A DNA stretch of 64,000 bases from Diadophis punctatus similis (Eukaryota > Chordata > Lepidosauria > Squamata > Dipsadidae). Below, piece after piece: positions 9,110-19,000 of this stretch. The stretch spans positions 1,481,384-1,545,383 of the forward strand of contig JALIGW010000026.1 in NCBI GenBank assembly GCA_023053685.1. Direction: 5' to 3'. The notes beneath the pieces were generated by a model, which was not told where the DNA came from, ran no database searches, and saw nothing but the letters and a program-made list of their open reading frames with translations. The first letter of the stretch is position 1, and the number at the start of each line of letters is the position of its first letter. The position numbers were made by a program, and so were the translations under genes.

Positions 9110-11670
9110 ACCTTCCAGTCCCTGAGCGAGCGGTAAGAGCAAATCACACTGGGGGAGTCTAGAGCGCTCAGAGAGAAGGCTCTCCCAGTCCCTGAGGATC
9201 CCTAAATGGGTCAAACTGGTTCCAGTCCTTGAGCGAGCGGTGAGTGCGAATCACACTGGGGGAGTCTAGAGCGCTCAGAGAGAAGGCTCTCCCAGTCCCT
9301 GAGGATCCCTAAATGGGTCAAACTGGTTCCAGTCCTTGAGCGAGCGGTGAGTGCGAATCACACTGGGGGAGTCTAGAGCGCTCAGAGAGAAGGCTCTCCC
9401 AGTCCCTGAGGATCCCTAAATGGGTCAAACTGGTTCCAGTCCTTGAGCGAGCGGTGAGTGCGAATCACACTGGAAGAGTCCAGAGCGCTCAGAGAGAAGG
9501 CTCTCCCAGCCCCTGAGGATCCCTAAATGGGTCAAACTGGTTCCAGTCCTTGAGCGAGCGGTGAGGGCGAAACACACTGGAAGAGTCCAGAGCGCTCAGA
9601 GAGAAGGCTCTCCCAGCCCCTGAGGATCCCTAAATGGGTCAAACTGGTTCCAGTCCTTGAGCGAGCGGTGAGGGCGAAACACACTGGAAGAGTCCAGAGC
9701 GCTCAGAGAGAAAGCTCTCCCAGTCCCTGAGGATCCCTAAATGGGTCAAACTGGTTCCAGTCCTTGAGCGAGCGGTGAGTGCGAATCACACTGGAAGAGT
9801 CCAGAGCGCTCAGAGAGAAGGCTCTCCCAGTCCCTGAGGATCCCCAAATGGGTCAAACTGGTTCCAGTCCTTGAGCGAGCGGTGAGTGCGAATCACACTG
9901 GAAGAGTCCAGAGCGCTCAGAGAGAAGGCTCTCCCAGTCCCTGAGGATCCCTAAATGGGTCAAACTGGTTCCAGTCCCTGAGCGAGCGGTGAGTGCGAAT
10001 CACACTGGAAGAGTCCAGAGCGCTCAGAGAGAAGGCTCTCCCAGTCCCTGAGGATCCCCAAATGGGTCAAACTGGTTCCAGTCCTTGAGCGAGCGGTGAG
10101 TGCGAATCACACTGGAAGAGTCCAGAGCGCTCAGAGAGAAGGCTCTCCCAGTCCCTGAGGATCCCTAAATGGGTCAAACTGGTTCCAGTCCTTGAGCGAG
10201 CGGTGAGTGCGAATCACACTGGAAGAGTCCAGAGCGCTCAGAGAGAAGGCTCTCCCAGTCCCTGAGGATCCCCAAATGGGTCAAACTGGTTCCAGTCCCT
10301 GAGCGAGCGGTGAGTGCGAATCACACTGGAAGAGTCCAGAGCGCTCAGAGAGAAGGCTCTCCCAGTCCCTGAGGATCCCCAAATGGGTCAAACTGGTTCC
10401 AGTCCTTGAGCGAGCGGTGAGGGCGAAACACACTGGAAGAGTCCAGAGCGCTCAGAGAGAAGGCTCTCCCAGTCCCTGAGGATCCCTAAATGGGTCAAAC
10501 TGGTTCCAGTCCCTGAGCGAGCGGTGAGTGCGAATCACACTGGAAGAGTCCAGAGCGCTCAGAGAGAAGGCTCTCCCAGTCCCTGAGGATCCCCAAATGG
10601 GTCAAACTGGTTCCAGTCCTTGAGCGAGCGTTGAGGGCGAAATTCACTGGAAGAGTCCAGAGCGCTCAGAGAGAAGGCTCTCCCAGTCCCTGAGGATCCC
10701 CAAATGGGTCAAACTGGTTCCAGTCCTTGAGCGAGCGGTGAGGGCGAAACACACTGGAAGAGTCCAGAGCGCTCAGAGAGAAGGCTCTCCCAGTCCCTGA
10801 GGATCCCCAAATGGGTCAAACTGGTTCCAGTCCTTGAGCGAGCGGTGAGTGCGAAACACACTGGAAGAGTCCAGAGCGCTCAGAGAGAAGGCTCTCCCAG
10901 TCCCTGAGGATCCCCAAATGGGTCAAACTGGTTCCAGTCCTTGAGCGAGCGGTGAGGGCGAAACACACTGGAAGAGTCCAGAGCGCTCAGAGAGAAGGCT
11001 CTCCCAGTCCCTGAGGATCCCCAAATGGGTCAAACTGGTTCCAGTCCTTGAGCGAGCGGTGAGGGCGAAACACACTGGAAGAGTCCAGAGCGCTCAGAGA
11101 GAAGGCTCTCCCAGTCCCTGAGGATCCCTAAATGGGTCAAACTGGTTCCAGTCCTTGAGCGAGCGGTGAGTGCGAAACACACTGGAAGAGTCCAGAGCGC
11201 TCAGAGAGAAGGCTCTCCCAGTCCCTGAGGATCCCTAAATGGGTCAAACTGGTTCCAGTCCTTGAGCGAGCGTTGAGGGCGAAATTCACTGGAAGAGTCC
11301 AGAGCGCTCAGAGAGAAGGCTCTCCCAGTCCCTGAGGATCCCCAAATGGGTCAAACTGGTTCCAGTCCTTGAGCGAGCGGTGAGGGCGAAACACACTGGA
11401 AGAGTCCAGAGCGCTCAGAGAGAAGGCTCTCCCAGTCCCTGAGGATCCCCAAATGGGTCAAACTGGTTCCAGTCCTTGAGCGAGCGTTGAGGGCGAAATA
11501 CACTGGAAGAGTCCAGAGCGCTCAGAGAGAAGGCTCTCCCAGTCCCTGAGGATCCCCAAATGGGTCAAACTGGTTCCAGTCCTTGAGCGAGCGTTGTGGG
11601 CGAAATTCACTGGAAGAGTCCAGAGCGCTCAGAGAGAAGGCTCTCCCAGTCCCTGAGGATCCCCAAATGA
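9110..11670 (+). repeat. 107-bp tandem array, about 24 units
   Basis: A GC-richer 107-bp unit repeats with exact spacing (gtccttgagcgagcggtgag at 9225 and 9332). Variants fall into a few classes, for example tgcgaatcacactgg, gggcgaaacacactgg and gggcgaaattcactgg, and aaatgggtca preceded by ccct or cccc. Each unit can form a nested RNA hairpin: GCTCAG pairs with CTGAG(G), and inside it GAGAG pairs with CTCTC around an AAGG loop. The left copies carry gggggagtctagagc rather than ggaagagtccagagc. Confidence 0.9.
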
Positions 11671-11869
11671 GTCTCAAACTGGAAGGATCCTTTTTGCTCA
11701 CCAGTCCTGCTCCTTCACATTCTTAGAAATAAGTTCAGTAGCAGCCAAATCTGTTAGAACCAAAAGTAAACCTGGTGGCGTTCTTTAATACGAGTTATTG
11801 CCATCTCAATAAATTAATAAGTCCTCTTTTGCTAGGCTGAGGCATTAGGTCCTGGAACTGGTAAGTAAA

Positions 11870-12140
11870 TCCGTGCGGCCCTTTTTAATTCTATATGTGG
11901 CCGTTGAAGTCCTGAATAGATTTCTTGCCTGGCTTAATTTAGGTATGATGTTGGTTCTTAGAACCAGAAAACATCCTAACGGCCCTTTTTAATGCTAAGT
12001 GTGCCGGGGATTTATAATAGATTTTATAGTTTTCTGCCTGGCATAAATTTAGCCATGGCAATTGTTCTTAGAACCAGAAAAAAAAAAGGCCTCAAAGGTT
12101 CTTTTTAATGTTAGGTGTAGCCAGTTATTGATAAAATGTT
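11870..12140 (+). repeat. Diverged terminal 113-bp units
   Basis: Two or three degraded units keep cctttttaatt, the ttcttagaaccag palindrome half-sites and the ggcataaatttagcc segment. They mark the right-hand limit of the repeat body before the AT-rich terminal region. Confidence 0.6.
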
Positions 12141-12860
12141 TCTAGTTTTCCACCTTAGAATAATTTTAGCCTGGGCTGTGGTTGAAAATATATGTTGTTT
12201 TCGACTGGTAAATGTTAATCATGACACACAGTATGTGGCCCTCACCTCAAGAATTTTGATTTCTTTTGTCACACACATTTGTCGTCCTTTTATTCCTGAA
12301 ATATCTCTAAATGGGATTCAGGCTTGGTAATATTCTGTATGACATGTATTTTTTGGAATGCAGCTGAGTTTTACTGAGCGGACTTACTATTGTTAAGTAG
12401 CTGTGATGCTTATGGTAGACACGATATTTTATCTGTTGCCTATTTTTAATTCCCTTAATTCCTTAATATCCTTTCATATCATCATCTCTTCTCCAAGAGA
12501 TACCCGTTGTGATATTGAAATGTTTGAACATTAAAGTTGTGTTTTCTTTCTTCTGAGAGAAATCTTTCGATGACAGCTGTGGTTTCTTTTACACCTCAGC
12601 TTTAAAAAAAAAAATCAAAAATGTCATTTTAAATGAGTGAACCATTTAACCCATCATTGTATTTTATTGTTGTTTTTGTAATTTTTATGGTTATGTGACT
12701 TTTTGTTATCCTTAAAACATTGGATGATACTTTTATGTATGATCTTTAGGACTGTATTATGATTTGAATGGTTGTACAAACTGTTGCAGCCGGGTTATGG
12801 TTGGAAGATGTGATGTTTACTGTGTTAAAGAAACAATAAAGTGTTTGAAACTGCTGTCAA
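12140..12860 (+). ncRNA. AT-rich terminal region of the repeat lncRNA, with poly(A) signal
   Basis: This is single-copy, AT-rich sequence unlike the arrays. It contains ATTAAA near 12530 and the canonical AATAAA at 12835-12840, followed by a GT-rich element (gtgtttgaaactgctgt). It resembles a last exon or 3' terminal region. No conserved frame was recognised. Confidence 0.45.
12835..12840 (+). terminator. Poly(A) signal AATAAA
   Basis: Canonical hexamer in the context aaacaataaagtgttt with GT-rich sequence just downstream. It would place cleavage near 12,855. Confidence 0.6.
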
Positions 12861-13144
12861 GTCTGACTTTATTTGTGATCCTGCAATCAGGAACTTGGAC
12901 CTGTTGGGCACCCGGCGCTTCTGCTCTTTGCTGAAGTCACCAAGGACCATCTTTTGTGAGGATTTGGGGTTTTGGTGTATTCGGAAATGTCCTGTTCTAC
13001 CAAAATAAACCTCCAATGAAATTGTTTTTGCACTTTTCCTACAATTATTTTCCATCTCTCTCATCAATCATCTATTAACCTCCTATCTCTCTTTTATCCA
13101 GTCTAATTTATCCAATAACCTTTTCTGCTATACCTTAGAAACAT

Positions 13145-13500
13145 AAAATGCCATGGACATACTTGGCCACAGGAGGGCAGCAATCCCTGTTTGGCCGCTG
13201 TGAGCTTTCATCAAAGGAAAGAAAGGAAAGAATGAAAATAAGCCACTCCGGGGCTTCTTTGCCAAATGTTACAGCACACACACACAGTGGCCACAGGAGG
13301 GCAGCAATCCCTGTTTTGCCATCCTCGGTGCCCTATTAGGTAGAAATGAAATTTTAGCTCCTGGAACGAACGTTTCTATTCCCGACAGCCTCTTATCAAA
13401 GGAAAGAAAGGAAAGAATGAAAATAAGCCACTCCGGGGCTTCTTTGCCAAATGTTACAGCACACACACAGTGGCCACAGGAGGGCAAACTTCACTGCTTT
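13145..13500 (+). repeat. Two-copy tandem duplication, 185-bp period
   Basis: The segment beginning tcaaaggaaagaaaggaaag at 13211 recurs at 13396, and ggccacaggagggcag occurs three times (about 13167, 13289 and 13471). The copies are nearly identical, including the CA run. Confidence 0.8.
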
Positions 13501-13685
13501 TTTCGAAACTCAGTTTATAATGTATATCCTTTTAATAAAGGTGTACTTTGAGTGCCCCGAGAAAAAAGCACTCAGTTGTAGGAATCCTAACAAATCCCTA
13601 GAATTCCTGGCCAGGGGTTATGGTGAAAGGTGTCCACAGGAGACAGGGCTGCTTGGGGCCAAGGCAATGCAATGGGATTTTAGAT

Positions 13686-14118
13686 TTATTATTAGAGTTG
13701 GAAGGGACCTTGTAGGTCATCTAGTCCAACCCCCTGCGCAAGCAGGAGTTCCTACACCATTTGAGACTGCTGGCAGTCCAGTCTCCCCTTGAAGGTCGCA
13801 ACTAAGAGCCGAGGTGGCGCAGCGGTTAGAGGCAGTACTGCAGGCCACTTTAGCTGACTGTGATCAGTTCAGCGGTTCAAATCTCACCGGCTCAAGGTTG
13901 ACTCAGCCTTCCATCCTTCCGAGGTAGGGTAAAATGAGGACCCAGATTGTTGGGGGCAATGTAAATACTGTATATACATTGCTTAATGGTGTAAACCGCT
14001 TAGAGAGTGCTCGCACTGTGAGGCGGTATATAAATCTCACAAATAAATAAATAAACTGTTGGGGCTCTCACAACCTCCGCTGGCAAGCTGTTCCACTGGT
14101 TGATCGCTGGGAACTGTA
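13686..14118 (-). mobile_element. CR1-type LINE 3' fragment split by a SINE
   Basis: The left part (13686-13800) reads agttggaagggaccttgtag and continues into the usual antisense CR1 3' end; the right part (14056-14118) continues it with ctggcaagctgttccactgg. A Sauria-type SINE (13806-14055) lies exactly between, so the SINE landed in an older CR1 copy. Confidence 0.7.
13806..14055 (+). mobile_element. tRNA-derived Sauria-type SINE
   Basis: It has a tRNA-like head (gagccgaggtggcgcagcgg, then the B-box-like ggttcaaatctc), a central ggttgactcagccttccatc block, and a tail ending in ggcggtatataaat followed by an AAAT simple repeat. The same family recurs at least seven more times in the window. 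Confidence 0.85.
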
Positions 14119-14513
14119 GACCAAAGCATCTTTTATATTCAACACCTTTTTCTGTTGTTGTTTTTTGCATCTTCTCTACCATGTTACAATCCTGGTTTTA
14201 TTTTGTTATGCACATATTGAATTTGTTATTTTTCCAGTTTTGTTTTTTAAGAAAAAAAATTCCCCAGACTGGTTTGTTTTGTTTTGCTTTCTAGGGATTC
14301 TGCTTATAATTTTTGATACATGGGTCTTGCCCTGGGAAACAAATTGAACCGAAATTTGAAACTATTTCTTCCTTTTTCTATTATAGGAACAACCCCCCCC
14401 CTAAATGTTTTCAAAAGAGGTACTTGTCCAAAAATGCAAAATAAATGGCTGTCTTGATTGCATTTCTTCAGTTTAAATGTGGTTTATGGAATTAACCAGA
14501 TTTTCTGCCCTTA
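14119..14513. other. Intergenic AT-rich stretch
   Basis: T-rich sequence with a short C8 run near 14393. No gene, array or recognisable mobile element was seen. Confidence 0.5.
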
Positions 14514-14695
14514 GCAATAATAGCACTTAGACTTATATACCGCTTCACAGTGCTTGACAGCCCTCTCTAAGCGGTTTACAGAGTTCAGCCTATTGCCCCC
14601 AACAATCTGGGTCCTCATTTTACCCACCTCGGAAGGATGGAAGTCTGAGTCAACCTTGAGCCTGGTGAGATTCGATGACACTGAACTGTAAATGA
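14514..14695 (-). mobile_element. Sauria-type SINE, truncated, minus strand
   Basis: The reverse complement carries the family tail (ataccgcttcacagtgcttg at the left) and the central tcaaccttgagcctggtgag block. The tRNA-like head is incomplete. Confidence 0.75.
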
Positions 14696-15059
14696 CCCAT
14701 ACAAGCTACTTTCGCAGAGCACCCTGGTGACTGGTTTATGTAGTGTTGGGCAAATCCAGCTATTGAGAAAATTGGCTGTTTTTCTACTTTGTGTGTTAGA
14801 ATAAAGTTGCAATGGAGAAACTGTGATCTTTTGGATATTGTATTACAAGACTGAGGGTTGGGGACACCTGGCTTAGGAGATCTAGGCAAGGGGATGGCTT
14901 TTTAAAAAGGGCTTACAAAATTTAACAAATCCACCATATAATAAAAATCCCACCCCATTTCCTACAGCAGCAACAATCTACACAAGTTGAACTTTTAATG
15001 AAGCCCCTCTCAATATATTCCACCATGTTGCGGCCTCCAGACAGGGTAGGATAGCGACG

Positions 15060-16054
15060 TTCAGAATTAACCAACTGGCTTTGCTTTGCTTTATTCACAA
15101 AAATATTCCAGAACTTTCAACAAACCGCCGCAAGAGATGACTACCTTCTTGTTAAGGAAAGCTGCTTGACAAAGCCATTTTATTTGGATGGGTGAAGGAA
15201 AAGAACATTTTGCTAGTGATCACAGAGACCCCAACATTAAAATATTCTCAGAAATTCTGTGTCTTGGCATGAAGGCAACACTTTCAGAATTGGTTCTGAT
15301 AAATTCTTGCTTCAAGGAATTGCAGATGGTTCTCAGAATACTTGGAATACTTGCTGTTCAGCCTGCGTTTTATTCCAAAGTTACAAAAAATATCTCCCTG
15401 AAATAGAGTTGAATTGTTTGTTGCTTGACAATTCTGGCAGCGCTAGATCACTTATCTTAAATTATTTTTTCTTTTTTTAGCACCAACACTGGTCTTGATA
15501 CAGAATAAAGGCTTTTAAAAAGCAGATCAAAGGATACCCAAAGAATAATTTCTAATGAAGTGTACTATGTTAGCTCAAGATTGCTCGAAAGATTCAAGCT
15601 GTTAATTTAGAGATTAAATTAACATCAAAAATTATTGCACAGATTCAATTTAAAAAAATTGCACGGATTCAAAAACATTCCTTCATTTTTTAGGAGTCAC
15701 AAATGTTTCAAAAAGAAAAATCAGAATACTTTGTGTACCGTTATCTAATTAGAACCGTTTTCACTTCCAGATAGACGGGTGTGTTCCCTAAAGAGCTCGT
15801 GACATGGACCAAAACGCAGTCATGATTAAAAACAATTTTTCAGCGGATGGACTGAGAAACTGTTCTCTTAATGAACAAGCCACAATTTTAGACTTCCAAA
15901 ATCCCAGCTCTTCCCCAATCTCAATTAATCGTCCTATTTACATAGGTTAAAATCTTACGGGGAGGGAGAAGAGATTTGATTTCTTTTGAGTTCAAAAAAA
16001 TGAACAGGTTCATTCCCCCCCTCCCTTCTCTGAAGTTGCAAGCGGAAAGCAATT
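15060..16054 (-). other. TOR1A: Probable TOR1A 3' UTR
   Basis: Sequence downstream of the TOR1A stop on the minus strand. Reading the minus strand, candidate AATAAA signals lie at 15184-15179 and 15095-15090, so the transcript may end near 15,070-15,160. The sequence is AT-rich and mostly free of recognisable repeats, as expected of a UTR. The exact end is inferred. Confidence 0.45.
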
Positions 16055-19000
16055 TTAGACGTCGTAGTAGAAATCTAATTTTGTGTAAACTGTCTTGCAT
16101 CCTTTGTCAGAATAGATCCGCTCCTCTTTGGGGAAATAGGTCATCTCATTGGCCACCCGCGAGACCACATCTTCGTTGACCGCTTGGCCCCGTGATTCCA
16201 GTTCAGACCTGATGCACATTTTCACGTGGCTGATTTCCAGAGGCAGGAAGGGAATAAAGTAATCGATGACATTTCGGTCAATCAGACTGCTGTGCCAAAA
16301 TCCACCTGCAATAGAAAAACACGTTTGTCTTGAGTGGGATTCCTTTGTAATGCAGTTAAAACAAAAGCAACTATAGGCAGTCCAGTATTTTGAAAGAGCC
16401 GAGGTGGCGCAGCGGTTAGAGGCAGGTACTGCAGGCCACTTTAGCTGACACTGATCTGCAGGTCAGCGGTTCAAATCTCACCGGCTCAAGGTTGACTCAG
16501 CCTTCCATCCTTCCGAGGTAGGTAAAATGAGGACCCAGATTGTTGGGGGCAATGTAAATATACATTGCTTACTGGTGTAAACCGCTTAGAGAGTGCTTGC
16601 CCTGTGAGGCGGTATATAAATCTCACTAAATAAATAAATAAATTTGAGGGGCTGCCACAAAAAAGAAGGGGTCAGCTTATTTTCCAAAGCACCAGAAGGC
16701 AAGACAAGAAGCAACGGATGGAAACTAATCCGGGAGAGAAACAACCTAGAAATAAGGAGAAATTTTCTGACAGAATAAATCAGTGGAAGGACTTGTCTCC
16801 AGCAGTTGTGAGTGCTCCATCACTGGAGGTTTTCAAAACAGATTGGACAGTCACTTGTCCAGAACGGTGTAAGTTCTGCTTGTGCGGGTGGTTGGACTAG
16901 AAGACCTCTGAGGTCCCTTCCAACTCTGTTGTTCCGCTTTTCTCCAAAGCAACTGAAGGCAGAACAAGAAGCGATGGGTGGAAACTTAAATGATAGATAA
17001 ATAAAAAGTGTTACTCACTATTTCTGTTATTAAACACAGAATTTGACAGCGACTGTTGCAAAACATGCAGAAGCAGCTCTTCCCTCTTCTTTCCATTCTT
17101 CCAATAATCGAGGGCCACTTCGGTTATTTTTTCAGCTCCGGCATTGCTGGAGGAAAAGAGAAAAAGTTTTTCACATGCTGGCAGCTGCAAGCGGTTTTTA
17201 TTCTGAAGAGTGAATAGGGCTGACGAGTGCCAGCCACTACAACTAAGCAGTTTTGGCCGGATGGAAAAGAAACCCAGAGTTTTTTTCTTTTCTTTTTTGA
17301 CATACCTTTTCAAAGGGTAACAGGGAACATGGCAGTATTGTGTTAGAATCCATAAGTGCGGGTAGTCCTTGACTTGCAACCATAATTAAGCCCAATTTTG
17401 TTCTTGCCAAGTGAGACATCCGGATGACTTTGCTTCATTTTAACATCTTTCTTGCCATAGCTGTTCAGTGAATGACTGTGTTTAGTCACACAGTTGTTAG
17501 GTGAGCCTGGCTTCCCCATGGACTTGGCTTGTCAGAAGGTCGCAAAGATGATCACGTGACTCCGGGATATTGCAACCGTCATAAATATGAGTCAGTCGCC
17601 AAGTATCTGCATTTTGATCACATGACCATGGGGATCAACACTGGTCAATGTGAAAAAGGGTCACAAGCCACTTTTTAAAGTGCTGCTGTAGCTTTGGACA
17701 GTCACTAAGCAAACTGCTGTAAGTAGATAACTACCTGTATACCTGTAACTCAGGTGTACCTGAGTTGGCTTTGGTTTCAATGGCTGCCCACCCACCCTCC
17801 CACTTAGCCACAGACATTCTGGTCCCAATTGCGGCTATAAGTTGAGGAGTACTTGTATTTGCTGGGGAAATATTTGAGAAGGAAACTGTCAGAATGAGAA
17901 TAACTCTCATTAGAGGCGAAAATAGATCTTTTCCTGGAACTCTGACATTTGAAAAGAAACCGCAGTTTAAAGTTCTAAATAGAAAATATTTATTTCGGTA
18001 CAAAAACAATAAATGCTCATTAATTACATCTTTGCTATAAAAACACGTCTTGCTTCTACAGAAGCTGGAACAGAAGGACTGATCAAAGAAAGGAATGTAC
18101 ACATGCGTACTAGGAACATATCAATCACGTGCTCAGGAATAAACCATTATATTTGATAGTGATGCAGCTCCCTGCATATACATGTAACAGGCAATATAAT
18201 CACTGCGTGACAGAAACAAATTATAGAACTGACACTGGCACATAAGCAATAAAGGGACTAAAATTAGTTTTTACAATACCCCAGATTTTTTAAAAACTAG
18301 AAGTCTGAAATCTAGGAAACTTTCTCTCCAGCAAATTTGTTTTAAAATATACATTTTTTTTGTCTGTGTGATGGACCAGCACTGGCACGGTGCCTCACCT
18401 GAGGAAAATGAAAATCGCTTTTCGATACGAGATGCCGTCTATTTCTTCGTAATATTCCAGGAAAGGCTTGATGGAGTCGATGAGTCCAGCGTGCATTTTA
18501 TCCATCTCGTCAAATATGAAGATCGACCTTCCACAGGCGCTCACGTTGCCACGAATCCACGTTTGCAATTGGTCCTGAGAGAGCAAAAGCAAAGCTGAAC
18601 TGAAGGAGCCCATCAAAAAGCGGAAAAGGAAACTAAAAGGCCTAAACACACTCCCCGGCAGGCCACAGCTAGATGACCAGAGAATGACACCAAGATTAAT
18701 GGTAGGCCAACAATCAAGAAGTCAACAAAACTACCAACTCAGACAAATAAGGTAACAGCAAACAATAGCCCAATCAAGGAACCACCGAGCCGAGGTGATG
18801 CAGCAGTTAGAGTGCAGTACTGCAGGCTACTTTAGCTGACTGTGATCCGCAGGTCAGCGGTTCAAATCTCACCGGCTCAAGGTTGACTCAGCCTTCCATC
18901 CTTCCGAGGTGGGTAAAATGAGGACCCAGATTGTTGGGGGCAATGTAAATATATACATTGCTTAATGGTGTAAACCACTCAGAGAGTGCTTGCACTGTGA

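Larger units (their letters stand above)
675..12860 (+). ncRNA. Candidate long noncoding RNA gene made of tandem repeats
   Basis: A CpG promoter with CCAAT and TATA-like boxes lies at the left edge, and a canonical AATAAA at 12835-12840 followed by GT-rich sequence lies at the right edge. Between them there is no plausible long coding frame but there are several good splice signals: a donor after 849, acceptors before 1965, 6188 and 8458, and exon-like blocks 5811-5984, 6941-7114 and 8118-8270 ending at GTAAGT donors. Almost the whole body is tandem repeats of four kinds, described separately. It is transcribed toward TOR1A and sits where human chromosome 9 carries TOR1B on the plus strand; I see no torsin exon here. 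Transcription and splicing are inferred from signals only. The alternative is a satellite-like expansion with fortuitous promoter and poly(A) motifs. Confidence 0.5.

Noticed and set aside
9110..11670. 107-bp array as a coding tandem-repeat protein
   Set aside because: The period is not a multiple of three, so any frame shifts each unit and stops appear quickly on both strands.
1..15000. TOR1B, expected here by human synteny
   Set aside because: No torsin motif (Walker [17 protein letters not shown] or GCK end) was found on either strand in this interval.
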